Assembly (NCBI GenBank): GCA_025175895.1
Contig: CM046005.1
Span: forward strand, 64,132,325 to 64,196,324
Direction of reading: 5' to 3'
DNA length: 64,000 nucleotides
Origin: Wurfbainia villosa
Lineage: Eukaryota; Streptophyta; Magnoliopsida; Zingiberales; Zingiberaceae
Positions 1-11,554 of this stretch are shown one piece after another. The translations under genes and the position numbers were made by a program. Positions within the stretch are counted from its first letter, which is position 1. Each line of letters begins with the position of its first letter. The notes beneath the pieces were generated by a model. The model worked only from the letters and a program-made list of their open reading frames with translations. It was not told where the DNA came from and searched no databases.

Positions 1-1191
1 AGTTGGTCTTCCATAATCGGAGAGTAGCTCAAATCCTATGACTCCGATCTTGCTCTTTTTATCCAATAGTTGGAGACTTCTGACTCTAATAAGTTGACCT
101 GCAATATTTTCTTATCAGTCTCCAACTCTTAAACCCTTGTATAGAGTCATTTCTAAACTCCTGTCTCAATCCAACATCTTCAGACAAGATCTGATAGAAG
201 ATCCCGGCATCCTAATCCAACTATAAGCCACTAACTCTGGGTGGCTTAAATCATCCATTCATCTTCTTGAGCTATTAGGTGGCCGTAACCTCCGTAAGTC
301 TCACGACTGCACAATACATTCTCACAACCGATCACCCTTTCTTGAAGCTCAAGAATTCCTTACAATGTGTCACTAAAAGTGACACGGGGAAATATTCTCT
401 TTCAATATCACTAAACCATGATCAAGTGATATATTATTTCGCATTTATCACCAAATACCGGGCGATCGATAATGGTATGCAAATAACTCTACTTTCTCGG
501 TATAACATGAGTTAAGTACTTAAAAGTACTCTCAAAGTTATACAACTCAAGATTTAACAACTCAGGGATAAAATCCCTATGAAACACCATAACCTAGCCT
601 TCCGCTATCTGCATAACAAATAATCTACAAGTCTGTTCATTACCCACAGGTAATGATCTGACTAGCACCGTTAGTGAAAATCTCTAAGGTTGAAATCTCT
701 GATTTCAACCAGAAATGTGACGACTTGACCCATGTTTTTTTTTCCGACTCGGTATCAGTCGGCTCTCAAAGGTAAATCACCCTTTCGACACGGTTCAAGA
801 CTCACAGACTCAACAGGTCATTCCCGTGGTCAACTCATACCACGGTTACGAATAATCACCAACATACTACTGGTTATTCCCTGGTATAAGCATCTAAATG
901 CATAGCCCACATAACCGAGAGTATAAACCCTAAAGGTCACTCCGGTTGGTCGCCTCGGTGGATGACCCTTACTACTAGCCGGCACATGTGTCATAACTCT
1001 ATTGTATACACCTACTGATCAAGTTTAGATAAATATCTACTAAACCATAAGTTATTAGGAATTCTTACCTCGTGCTGCTTGGAGCTCAGGCCGCTGTCCA
1101 TCTCATCTCAAAAACCAAAATCGAATAAAACGACTCCCGAGAATCCAAGACTCGACTCAAAACAACATTGTATGGCATCGCAGAACCTTAG
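1..1191 (-). other. Interior leader of element A, no coding region seen
   Basis: Sequence downstream (minus strand) of the primer binding site of A. I see only short open frames without family motifs; no gag-like proline-rich N-terminus or zinc knuckle. It is probably untranslated leader, with gag beyond the window edge. Confidence 0.5.
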
Positions 1192-1203
1192 GCTCTGATA
1201 CCA
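1192..1203 (-). other. Primer binding site of element A
   Basis: GCTCTGATACCA on the plus strand is the complement of TGGTATCAGAGC, the site matching the 3' end of initiator tRNA-Met used to start minus-strand DNA synthesis. It is separated by seven bases from the LTR end at 1211, a spacing also seen in gypsy element I. Confidence 0.9.
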
Positions 1204-2169
1204 CTAAAGTTGTCACGCCCCGAGAGCATGCCGAACCGAAAATCAAACGGACGACACCTCCCCTGTACGTGGCAACATTTCGGGTTAATACAAGGCTCGT
1301 AGGCCCACAATAACAACAATAAATATGTATGAAAACAAAAATTACACAAGGCACAGCGGAAACATACTACAATCAACAAACGACAACACACAGCATACCG
1401 GTATGACTAACACGGACTCAGGACACCATAATAAAACCAGAAAGGAAGAAAAGGGTACAACATCAATAGTCACAACTACAATCATCACATAAAACAAATC
1501 CATAACGGAATACAATGAGAACACCAAAAATACGGACTCTCGGAGTTGAGATGAGATGATGCCAGCCAGCGGTGCTCCAAGTCCATCACGAAGTCAGCTA
1601 CTTGTTACCTGGGCGAAAGAAAACACAGGGTCCGTGGGGGTGGTGAGTAAAACTCAGCAGGTAATAGAAAACATGTATATATGTAATATCACATGTATTT
1701 CAACGACATATCTAGATGTACAACAGGTATATCAGCATAGTATATAAATACAAGCATATACCGTCTAATCAAATGAATAACATAAAATGCAGACATACCT
1801 GAAGTCTGCTACGCTACTCTGATCCAACCTGAACATATATCCAACATATATATAACAGGAAGAGTAATACCAACACATAATCTACTCATGCTACAGGTCA
1901 AGGTATCTATGGTCTGTCCAACACATACCAATATCCGACTCCATCGTATAACAAATGTAAGAGACATGCATGAATATGATGTCCACCCAAATGCAGCAAG
2001 CATAGTACAAACAAATGCAACATCACAATAATCATATATATATAGACTGTATCTATATATATATTAATCTCAACCATCCATATATATATATATACATGCA
2101 TATATGTATATATATATGGTAATATGCAAAGCGCCATCAGATACGGCTATGCAGCATGCATGGTCATGT

Positions 2170-2440
2170 CGGCTCACCCTAAAGCTACCACGACCCCAGT
2201 GTGGCCTCGGTGGCTCGAGCATGACAACTGTCCCAACTCAACACCAACCACTACTCTCGAGTGGCCGAGTGGCCAGTATGATCGAGTAGCATATAAGCGT
2301 AAAGAGCAAGCTACACGATGGGGGTCCGGGGTCACTCGGCGGTCACTACCCATGAGTGGTCGAGTACCACACACGCAGGACTACGGCACGCAAATCCAAC
2401 TACCACCGTCTATAGTGGTAGAGTGCGGCACCTCAATGCT
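2170..2440. repeat. Dispersed AGTGG/CCACT hairpin repeats in LTR A
   Basis: Several imperfect repeats built on CCACT...CGAGTGG and GGCCGAGTGG occur here and again near 63100-63350 in the LTR of J. The units are diverged and irregularly spaced. They are a shared LTR feature of the A/J family; no function can be assigned. Confidence 0.5.
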
Positions 2441-2583
2441 CTGCCCTCACACCGGTTACTCCTCCTATGAGTAACCGTGGAGGCAGGATGACTGGCGACC
2501 CTCTCAACCACAAGGGAGACCTCGTCGCCAGCGTGCATGTAAATGCATGAATGCAATGTCTCACATACAGACATCCACCATAG

Positions 2584-2747
2584 ACTCTCTATCCTGTAGA
2601 GAGTCATACCAATCTACTCGACGCACTCTCTATCCTGTAGAGAGTCGTACTCAACTGATCATAATACTCTCTATCCTGTAGAGAGTCATACTAATCTACT
2701 CGATGCACTCTCTATCCTGTAGAGAGTCGTACTCATCTGATTATAAC
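2584..2747. repeat. 41-bp tandem repeat with hairpin, four units
   Basis: Units start at 2584, 2625, 2666 and 2707, exactly 41 bp apart. Each contains ACTCTCTATCCTGTAGAGAGT, an 8-bp inverted repeat around a 5-nt loop. Units alternate between two variants (CATAC then CGTAC after the hairpin), so the array is two copies of an 82-bp higher-order unit. Confidence 0.9.
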
Positions 2748-4860
2748 AAGCTAGGACCACCGGTCTGTAGCGATACCCTAAGTATCATTTCTTCTGACCA
2801 TTTACATAACACATGTTCGGTGGTAACATACAACCTAAGGGTACTAGAACTAACCCTAGGTTAAAGTCATTATCTACTTACGGATGACCTTTTTGCCCAA
2901 TGTACAATCAGGTTGTCATCCGGACTTTACCATTTGCGCTTAACTTAAACAAATTCTAAGTTACTTGCATCACCTATATGTATAACTCCTAATCATGATA
3001 AAATAAACATGATATCAGCAATAGAGTTAATAGCCAATGGTAAAGGATCAAGCATATGATAAAAAGAACAGGGTCAAGGTAATATGAAAACCTAACATGC
3101 TCATATCAATGACTAAATCTGAATGAAATACAACTACCCGGACCAGGTAGAAAATTACCCACCTGATGATGTAGAGTATCTGGAAATATCATTTGCCTTC
3201 ACGTCCAAGAATTTCTCCCGATTCAACATCCTGCACACAACATATACGATCCAATTATATTACCAATTCTGATATTAGGATCAAATCCTAATCCTATATC
3301 AACTTTATATCTCGATCAACTAACTGAACAACTTCCTTCATTAGCTCTTAATCAACAAACCAATAAGAGACTAACTATGGATGAGCCTAAATCACAACTA
3401 ATAATCTACAATTAGCTATTATTAATAACCTAATAACCACACAACTACAGCATAATATCCATATCACCATATAATCAAACCAAAAAACTTACCTGGTTTC
3501 TCTAGCCCAGTTCTTCGATCCCAACATAGACCTCCACAGCTGAATCAATCCGATTAGTTCGGGTAACGTCCCTGCACAGATCCGAAACAAAGTCTTCATA
3601 GTACCCCTTCACAAAATCCAAATCAAAACTTACCTCTTCGAAATGACGAAACAACCCCCAATCTGCTTGTCCAGAATTATCCCAGCACAACTCCGACCAA
3701 CAGTGACTACAACGGTTGTGCCCGTAAACGATCAATAGCTTACTGCCACCCTATGCTGGATTTGGGAAATAGATCGGGAAAGCAAATCATCTTCTCCTCC
3801 AGCTCCCTCGAGACTCGCCTAAATCAAGCGATCCAACTCGGCAGTGGTTCTGTGGGTGTGACAGGTCAGCGACAACAAAGGCAGGGCAAAGCTCGTCAAA
3901 CGAAGCTCAGGAACCGCTGGCTGAAGACGAAGAGAACGTATCAGCGATGTCTGCTGACACGACACCAACCACAGAGGGAAGAAATTCTGGCGATCACTCG
4001 AAACTGGAGGAGGGCACATCGCGAGACCAATCTCGCTGAATAACAGAGCTCGTCGTGGATATAGGTGACGATGGAGGAGAGAACAATGGCTAGCAGTAGG
4101 AATGGCAACGATGGTCGCATGGCTGGCTATAGGCAACCGAAACTGTTGCTCCCGTTTGATGCTGCCAATCCCTACATGGATCCGATCTCCGGTGGTGCCG
4201 GAAGAAGAAACACCCGGCTTCATTAGAGATCTGGACCAGGAAGGAGAGAACACCCCCCGGCGGAGCCCATCCCCGATGGATGCAGGCGACAGCGAAGGGG
4301 GAAATCGCAGCGGTGGAGCGGTTCGGCGGTCGCGCAGTGTGCGGCTGGTGGAAGCAAATCATTCGAAAGAGGAGCGGCGACGGCGTGGTCGCTACCCTCT
4401 ACTTGACCGATTGGCTTAGGGCACCGGCGATCGAGAGGAGCTCGCGACGACAGCGGCATAGTTGGCGCCCGAGGGAGAAGGCGTCGGGGCGCAGCGACTG
4501 GGCGACAGTGACTATCGTGGCCGGCATGCGAGGGAGAAGGCGGCGGCGAGGCACGGCGACGGAGATGACCTCGCGATGATGAATTGCTCGAGACGAAGGA
4601 GCGAGATCGGGAGGGGAAGAGAAGTCGGCGCAATTGGGAATTAAGGGGAAACGGAAGGAATATAATCGGTTTTAATTAAACCCATTAATTCCTTGCATAT
4701 ACTCTAAATAGGCTTTACAAAAGCTTGTTCGCTTTATCCCCATGATACATCCATAAACCTTCCGTTTAAATCCAGAAAAATTTCTAAAAATTCCTGAAAA
4801 ATTCTACAAGAAATTTTATCAATTACTTAGGAATTTTGTTTTTTTTCCGGTATTTTACAG

Positions 4861-5620
4861 AAGCTATCCTTGAGAAGTCTTCTATAAATTTTTTGTAGTA
4901 CCATGCTAATCCAAGGAAACTTCTGATTTCACTGGCATTCTTTGGTCAACTCCAGTTACTAACAACTTCTATCTTTGTCGAATCTACCATAACCCCATCT
5001 TTTGAATTGATGTATCCCAGGAAAGATACTCAATCGAGCCAAAATTCACACTTGGAGAACTTTGCATACAATTGTCTCTGCTGAAGGGTCTGTAACACTG
5101 TATTCAAGTGTTCAACATGTTCTTTCTGAGTTCTCGAGTAAATAAGGATATCATCAATGAAGACAATCACAAACTTGTCAAGGAATGCCTTAAATACCCG
5201 ATTTATTAAGTCCATAAATGTTGTTGGAGCATTTGTCACTCCGAAAGGCATGACCACGAACTCATAGTGTCCATACCTCGTTCGGAAAGTCATTTTTGGT
5301 ACATCATCCTCTTTAACTTTTACTTGATGATAATCGGACTGCAAGTCAATCTTGGAGAAAACTGTGGCTCCCTTCAATTGATCAAACAAATCATCAATCC
5401 TTGGCAAGGGATATCTGGTTTTGATTGTCACCTTATTCAGTGCTCGATAATCTATGCACATTCTCATAGACCCATCTTTGTTTTTCATGAACAATACTAG
5501 ATCTCCCCACGGTGAGTGACTAGGGCGAATGAATCCCTTGTCGAGTAACTCCTATAATTATTCCTAAAGCTTCAGTTCTACCGGGGTCATACGATAGGGT
5601 GCTTTTGAGATTGGCTTGGT
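4861..5620 (-). pseudogene. pol: Gypsy reverse transcriptase fragment (element B)
   Basis: The minus-strand frame 5494-5030 encodes the palm and fingers of a Ty3-gypsy reverse transcriptase: the DYRALNK and PLPRIDDL motifs, FSKIDL with the first catalytic aspartate, and FIDDILIYS with the catalytic DD pair (plus-strand 5150-5161). Upstream residues up to about 5620 (LLDKGFIRPS-type motif) and downstream residues to 4861 (SFLGY, then the RSFLGLA thumb motif) are readable but interrupted. The enzyme copies retroelement RNA into DNA in virus-like particles. It ends abruptly at the insertion of A, so RNase H and integrase are absent here. Confidence 0.9.
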
Positions 5621-5896
5621 ACCAGGAATAAGTTCGATCTCAAGTTCAATTTCTCATTTAGGAGCCAACCCTAGCAACTCATCAGGGAATGCTTCTGGGT
5701 AGTAACATACAACTCGGACTTCTTCGAGCTTTTGGCCTCTTTCTTGCCTTGTATCAGCCACATGTGCTAGATACCTAGCGCATCCACTGACTAACATCTT
5801 TTGAGCTTTTATGGCAGATAAGAACTTCTTAGTTCTTTTCTTAGGTTATCCTAGAAATTCAAACTTAGACTCTACCTCAGGTTGGAATACGACTCT

Positions 5897-6199
5897 TTAC
5901 TTACGACACTCAATGGAAGCACCGTACTTGCTCAAAAAGTCCATTCCCAAGATGACATCGTAATCATGCATGTCCAGCATTATCAGATCACTATAAAATT
6001 CTCTTTCTGAAATTTTGACTGGCACGACACGTAACCAATGCGTATATGTCATTACCTCTCTCGAAGGCAATGTCGTTGCAAACTTAAGATCCAGGACATC
6101 TAGTGGTATATTTAACTTCTTAGAAAATATCATGGAAATAAATGAAAGGGTTGCCCCAGTATCAAATAGCACAGTAGCATATTGATTAAAGATAAGCAT
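5897..6199 (-). pseudogene. pol: Gypsy aspartic protease (element B)
   Basis: A minus-strand frame of 100 residues has the retropepsin active site as LFDTGAT (DTGA at plus 6152-6163) and the downstream conserved stretch DVILGMDFL, both typical of Tekay/Del-type gypsy proteases, which cut the Gag-Pol polyprotein. It lies between gag and reverse transcriptase in the gypsy order. A stop after IECRK and further stops up to 5620 break the connection to reverse transcriptase. Confidence 0.88.
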
Positions 6200-6255
6200 C
6201 TGACCTGTGACAATAGTAGAAGCATTTGCTACCTCTTCTTTAGTGAGAGAAAAAT

Positions 6256-6812
6256 CCGAGCATTCTGTGTAATTTGTGTGGCCTCTAATCTTCCTTGACT
6301 AATGTGAGGACCCTCCGGTGCTGCTTGCATTTGGTGTAGCTGAGCATATTTACCCCCATACTAATTTGACTGTGGTGGAGGTGGATTGGTCTTGGTAGGG
6401 CAATTTATGGCCAAGTGCCCCTCTAAGCCATATATATAACACCCACTCGTGCCCTGGTGGCAAACTCCTGGATGCATCTTCCCACATTTAGCACATGTAG
6501 GATACTTAGGCTGCTTACTTGCTGAACATCCCTTTGGGTTATTCTATTATTTCCTCTTGCCATTGTTATTTCCCTTCCAGTTAGAATTATTGCTCTACAA
6601 TTTCTGACCTCCCGAACTTCCATGACTTCTATTTTCAGTCGAGGCCTGTTTCTATTGCTTGATGTTGTTCAAGTAATGCTCTGTGATTAAAGCACTACTG
6701 ACTAACTCTTCTGCAGTCTAAGGTCTATTAATTCCACTGGCCACATTCAGAGCTATCTCAGGTCTCAGCATTTTGAGCATAAGTCTAACCCTTTCTCGTT
6801 CAGTGCCGACTT
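6256..6812 (-). pseudogene. gag: Gag C-terminal part with zinc knuckle (element B)
   Basis: On the minus strand, gag resumes left of the solo LTR with RERVRLML and RPEIAL, then a nucleocapsid zone near 6505-6405. One CX2C-containing knuckle is followed by CYIYGLEGHLAINC, a CX2CX4HX4C knuckle whose second cysteine is tyrosine, so zinc binding would be impaired. Gag packages element RNA into particles. Stops and small defects interrupt the frame. The left end is approximate because gag and protease are continuous in these elements. Confidence 0.8.
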
Positions 6813-8732
6813 GTAGGGATGTATACTTAAAAGTCTATTTTTTGTATGAACATCTTTATTTTGAAATAAGAATCACATGATCATTGTTTGCATATTTTTA
6901 TGGTTATGCAATATTGTCTAATACCTTACATTGTAGATAACATGGTGTGTGGTGTCACACGGGAGATCATGTTATCGGCTCCTTGTAAAGTATAAGTAAA
7001 GGCTCACAACCGAGATGGCTTTGGACAAACCATCGGAATGGTTGTAGTGTGATTTGGTATTGGTTTGTCTTGACCATAGAATCACACTAGTGCACTTTGT
7101 GTGTATTGAGCAGGACCGACACAGAGGTGATTCGATTTATTGCTGACTACATAATCGAATCGGACCTCAGATATTATTTAGTACATGCTCTTAATCCCGA
7201 TATAATAACGGGCACATATACTTGGTACTCATCTCTTTGATTTACCAATGGGCGAGATTTATAGATTAAATCGATAGACTCGGTAAGTTGGGAGATGATA
7301 TTATTTATATGGTGTGCCGTTGATTATAGGAGGAAACCGTGTCCTATATATTAGGATGATGATGTCCCCTTGAGGAGCTCATAAGGTTCATCATGTAAAC
7401 CCTGCAGGTGGACTTGGTCCGGCATGATGAAAAGGTTGAGTGGTACTACTCATGGAGTTAGATGTCGATTAATTAATGGTCAAATTAATTAATTGGCGGA
7501 CATTCGAGATCTTAAACACGGGAGAAAATGTACAAATAATATATGGAGCCCATATTATCATATGGGGTTGGTGAGGTAGATCAATGATGGACCTTTAGTG
7601 GATTGGACCATCATTAGTGGATCGGACTTTATGTGGGCTTGATCCATGGGTGACCAAGACCCAACTCCTCCTCATGGTCCCTAATGTAGCCCATTAACAC
7701 CTCAAGATGCTTAGATCCAATGGATAGAAACAAAACACTAAGATCCATTGGTAGAGATTAAATCTCTAAGATCAAGCGAGTTGAGATTAAATCTCTAGAT
7801 CCGTGATTGAGATTAAATCCCTAGAACCAATGGAGGAGATTAATTCATGGCTTATCCCCAAACTCTATAAAAGGTGGCATGGGGTTGGCGTGAAGATAAT
7901 CATAGAGAGGGAGCAAGGCTTGGGCGGCAAGAATAGGGCAATCCTAGTTGAGATAGGATTGGAATTAGGGTTAGGGTTTTGAGGCTAGGGTGGCACCAAA
8001 TAAGGAAGGTTCTTTCTCTCTTCTTCTTCCTCTTTGTGCCAACGTCCAGCAGCTTCTCCCAGCTTTTTTCCAGCCTTGGCCGACACCCAAAGCCTCCTTC
8101 TTCTTCTCCTTAGGTGGTGGAAACAAGATATAGGGTTTCCCTAGGTATCTTGGTTGCTTCCCACCACCATCTCCTTCATTTACTTGGCCGGCGGCAAGGA
8201 AGGGATTGATTCCTTGTTGGTTGAGTTTTGGAAGGAGAAAAACATTGTTTCTCTTCTTCCTCTTTTTTGGGAAAGCAAGGAAGGAAGTTTTGCGATCTAG
8301 GAGCTTCGACTTTTGGTGGATCGTCGCCCACACGATGTCCAAAAGGAGGAGGGTCATACATTAGAAGACCAAGAGGTATAACTATTCTTCTATCTCTTTT
8401 ATTCATTGCTTGTGTTTGTTTTTCAAAATATAAGCATGTTATATTTCTGTAAATAGGCTAAATAATACTTGGATCCCGAGTACAAACACAAAAACCGGCG
8501 ATCCGGACATCGTCTATTCCGCGGCTACTCGTAGGATAGAGGATGGTCGCTTGAACAACTAGTTTGTTCAAGTGACCTCTCTAAATGAATAGCACGACGA
8601 TGACTTGGTTGCTTTGGGAATCCCTTTTGTCTAAGATTAAATTTTTAATCCGGGGACATCAAAGGGATCACCATGGTCAAGCAACCGAGGTGAAGGGGAA
8701 GCGAAGTTTCCCCTCACGGATCAACCCCAACA
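6813..8732. repeat. Solo LTR, probably copia (Angela/Tork-like), in gag of B
   Basis: A 1,920-bp block starts TGTAGGGA and ends CCCCAACA, an imperfect terminal inverted repeat with TG..CA ends. It is flanked by CGACT (6808-6812) and TGACT (8733-8737), a 5-bp target duplication with one C/T difference. Removing it rejoins B's gag between CPELV and the RERVRLML segment. No interior or second LTR is present, so it is best explained by recombination between the two LTRs of a former full element. Open frames inside have no domain. The copia assignment rests on general resemblance only. Confidence 0.85.
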
Positions 8733-9319
8733 TGACTAGCTCTGGACATAAGCGAGCTAGTCTATTGAATTTGTTCACGGCTTCAATAACTGACAAGTCC
8801 CCTTGTCGGAATTCCGTGAACTCATCGTAGTGCTTATTCGTGACTCACATATGGAAAAACTCCTCAAAGAACTCTATTTCAAAGTTATCCCATGTCATTT
8901 GATTAATCACTCTTTTTGCCTTTACTCGTTCCCACCACATTCTGGCATCTCCTGTCAAGCAGAAGGATGCACATTTGACTTTCTCAGTTTTAGGCCAATC
9001 CAGCAGTTCTACAATACTTTCTAACGTCTTGAACCAGGCCTGAGCATCCCATGGTTCACTTATACCAGCAAAACTCTCTGGCTTCAGCCTTTGCCATTGA
9101 ATTAAGTACGTCTCTTTCCTCACCCCCACCGCTGGGGCTATTGGGGGAACTGGTGGGGCAAGGGGTGTAGCCGGTATGACATTCTGAGTAGCTGGTGGAG
9201 TAACAGGATTATCTTGTTGGTTCATCATTAAGGTATTGATAACCTTTTGCTGCTCTGCAACTTGATGCTGAAGCTAAGTGACTATTTGCATCAAGTCAGG
9301 TGGTGGTACTGCTTCATTT
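8733..9319 (-). pseudogene. gag: Gag central part (element B)
   Basis: The minus-strand frame 9228-8845 carries the capsid-like domain of Tekay/Del gag: a proline-rich N-terminal segment (about residues 10-40), then FAGISEPWDAQAW, CLTGDARMWW and FEEFF. After a break it continues as QGDLSVIEAVNKF and LARLCPELV to the solo LTR. The part nearest 9319 has a stop and joins across copia element C to the start codon at 30584. Function in the family: capsid formation in cytoplasmic particles. Confidence 0.85.
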
Positions 9320-11537
9320 TGTTGGTTTTCCGGCACCGCGGCGAGTGTGTGTTCGAATATGTTTCGTAAACATGTACACAGCGGAAGGAATAAAATAATA
9401 AATCTAATTTATTACAACACACACATCACATGCATGCATAGTACAACATGTGTAGACATAACCGTAAATTCAAATTTTGAAATAAAAGGAAACTTAAACT
9501 ACGTATACCTGACGTATCACGTGTAGCGGGAAAGACATCAACCGGAACGATTCTCACTAGAATCATCTCTATCTGTATCCACGCCGAGTATCTTCGGGAT
9601 GACTTCACTAAGTCACGAGCCTCGTCTTCGTACGGGTTACTAGCCTCGTGTTGAAGACAACGTGATCGAGAGAAGATCACGATCCGAATCAAAATTCGGA
9701 TCCTAAATGAGTCCTCAAAAACTCGCTTCTCCGGAGAGGTATTCGTCAATCGTTTGACGAATCCTTTGTCCTCCACCTATGAGGATTACCGGAGATCAAA
9801 TTCCCGGTAAGGAAGGTGCTGTCGGAGCTCCAAACGTCGTCCAAACAACACTCCGACAAGAGGGAAACAAGCTGTCCAGAAAACTGGACAGCTTTGGTGG
9901 AGACCTTGCGCCGGCCAAATAAGGAAAGCAATGTGCTCACCTTGTCGCCGGAGCCAAGGACGATCACCAGAGCTCCCCCGGCAGCAGCTCGACGCCAGTA
10001 AGTGGAGAAGACGGCAGCAGCTAGTCGTCGGTTGGAGGAGGTGGGTGGCGGCAATTGGGTTGGCGCCGACTAGAGGGAGATGGTGGGCGGCCAAAAACTA
10101 GGGTTGCCTCAATTAGGGTTTAACAAAAACCCTTAAGCCCTATTTTATAGAGAACAAATTCTCTTAATGGTTATTGGATCATAACCAAAGGTCCGTTAAC
10201 CCGCTCCATTAATTTAAGTTAAAATAAACCAAACCATGATGGTTTATTTTAAGTTAAAACGAACCGAACCAACTTTGGTTCATTCGTTTAAAACAAACCA
10301 AACCCTTTGGTTTATTCTCTTCCATTGGATTGGAACCAAACCAATTTGGTTCATCCATTATGTCTTCATAAGACATGGCCCATCCACGCTTCCATTGCGA
10401 CTGAAACAATTTCATGCTCGCTTCTTGTTTGGTCCAACCAAACCTAGTTTCTCTCGGTATGAGAATCTCATTCTCAAGCTCGTTTTAAATCCTTTGGATT
10501 ACGCTCGTTGTGTGTGTGACCAAATAGGTTCTCGGTTTATGTTGGTCATCTATAATTAACCATTAATTATAGAACGATCATGAGTGGCACTTAGTAGTAC
10601 ATCATGATCCCCAATTAACCGAAAAGATCAACGGTTGATCCAGAACTATTTCTGAAACCCTTCAGCAGCTCGAATGAATCATGCCCCATTCCCTTCACTC
10701 ATCTTATACCCACTTGGTTCAGGACATGGTCTATAGTGTCAGTCCCCACTAGGCTGACTATGTCACACCTAGCCCATGTATCATTTTCTCGTTCTACGGA
10801 TTCTAGTTACTGCACATGTATTGAAGAGTACCTTACTCTAAACATGTAATGCTTTGGCCAAAGACTTTAGTAACAATCCGATGAGAGGCCATGGGTATAC
10901 ATCTCCTCGCAAGGAGTGGTTAATCCTTTATAGGCTATTCAAACACCTTCGATCACTTCGACTTATACCCAATCATCCCGGGTCCACATCTCCTCAGAGA
11001 TGCTTGCTTAAAATGTCAAAGCATAAGTCTTCATGATCAAGATGACTTGAATACTGTAAGTCAAAGGAACATCGCACTTAAGCTGCAGTAAGGACTTCAT
11101 TGACATATCTATATATGCAGAGAACCATATGAAGTCTTACGGCTGGTCACTCCAATGAACTAGTTACCATAACTAGCATCCAAGATTAACTCCGGACATC
11201 ACAATGTCTCCCGCCAGTGAGAATCAACTGTTTGGATACACTAATGAGTACACCTCGTACTAGTCTCGACAGAATCAATGGTGTCCATATCCATCAATTC
11301 ATCGACTAGGGATAATTCCGATACATCACAATTACACATGTAGAGATACTCACAAGTTGTGATCCAATCACAAATTCTCTCATGCTGTGAGTCGTATCGT
11401 GGACATTCAGTAAATGAGTTTATGATCCAATCAAATACATGAAACCATGTATACTCAAATAGTGAATCTTTATTTATCATATAAATGGTTCATACATAAG
11501 GCAATTGCCTTAGGACATCTCTCATATATTATTAACA
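9320..11537 (-). repeat. 3' LTR of element C (2,218 bp)
   Basis: Begins TGTTGGTTTTCCGG and ends TATTATTAACA on the plus strand. It matches 23948-24463 plus 28759-30544 over its whole length with scattered differences. It is left-flanked by target duplication CATTT and right-flanked by the polypurine tract. A TATA-like sequence on the minus strand is at 10141-10149. Open frames of about 100 codons near 9746-10094 also occur in the other LTR and have no recognisable domain. Confidence 0.93.
10141..10149 (-). promoter_or_regulatory. TATA-like box in LTR of C
   Basis: TATTTTATA on the plus strand reads TATAAAATA on the minus strand, the sense strand of C. The same site is at 29149-29157 in the other LTR. 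It is a plausible core promoter by sequence and conservation between LTRs only. Confidence 0.5.
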
Positions 11538-11554
11538 AACTCCCACTTGGCCTA
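11538..11554 (-). other. Polypurine tract of element C
   Basis: AACTCCCACTTGGCC directly abuts the LTR; its complement is a purine-rich run (GGCCAAGTGGGAGTT). This is the usual primer for plus-strand DNA synthesis in copia elements. Confidence 0.8.

Larger units (their letters stand above)
1..4859 (-). mobile_element. Element A: gypsy-type LTR retrotransposon, 5' part only
   Basis: Reading on the minus strand, this is a 5' LTR (4859 down to 1211), a primer binding site and the start of an interior that leaves the window at position 1. It is inserted in the reverse transcriptase of element B: B's coding sequence stops at 4860/4861 exactly where the LTR terminus (TGTAAAATACC on the minus strand) begins. 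The LTR end in CGTGACA, the short spacer before the primer binding site and similarity to the LTR of element J suggest a Tekay/Del-like gypsy family. No gag, protease or polymerase sequence is visible in the interior present here, so the class is inferred from the LTR. Confidence 0.75.
1211..4859 (-). repeat. 5' LTR of element A (about 3.65 kb)
   Basis: On the plus strand it begins TGTCACGCCCC and ends GGTATTTTACA, so it has TG..CA ends. It is long for an LTR and includes a stretch rich in CCACT/AGTGG hairpins (about 2170-2440), a 41-bp tandem repeat (2584-2747), and a GC-rich block near 4230-4640 that resembles in position and composition the GC-rich block in the LTRs of element I. Open frames of 90-154 codons near 3819-4644 overlap on both strands and show no domain; I treat them as composition artefacts. 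Confidence 0.8.

Noticed and set aside
2584..2747. CRISPR-like array (repeats with regular spacing)
   Set aside because: Units are plain 41-bp tandem repeats with repeated, not unique, spacers, inside a plant LTR.
3819..4644. Open frames of up to 144 codons on both strands in LTR A
   Set aside because: They overlap in several frames in a GC-rich block, have no recognisable domain, and lie fully within an LTR.
9746..10094. Two 102-codon minus-strand frames, also at 28794-29102
   Set aside because: Present in both LTRs of C in overlapping frames; no domain. Could be a short leader frame but unsupported.
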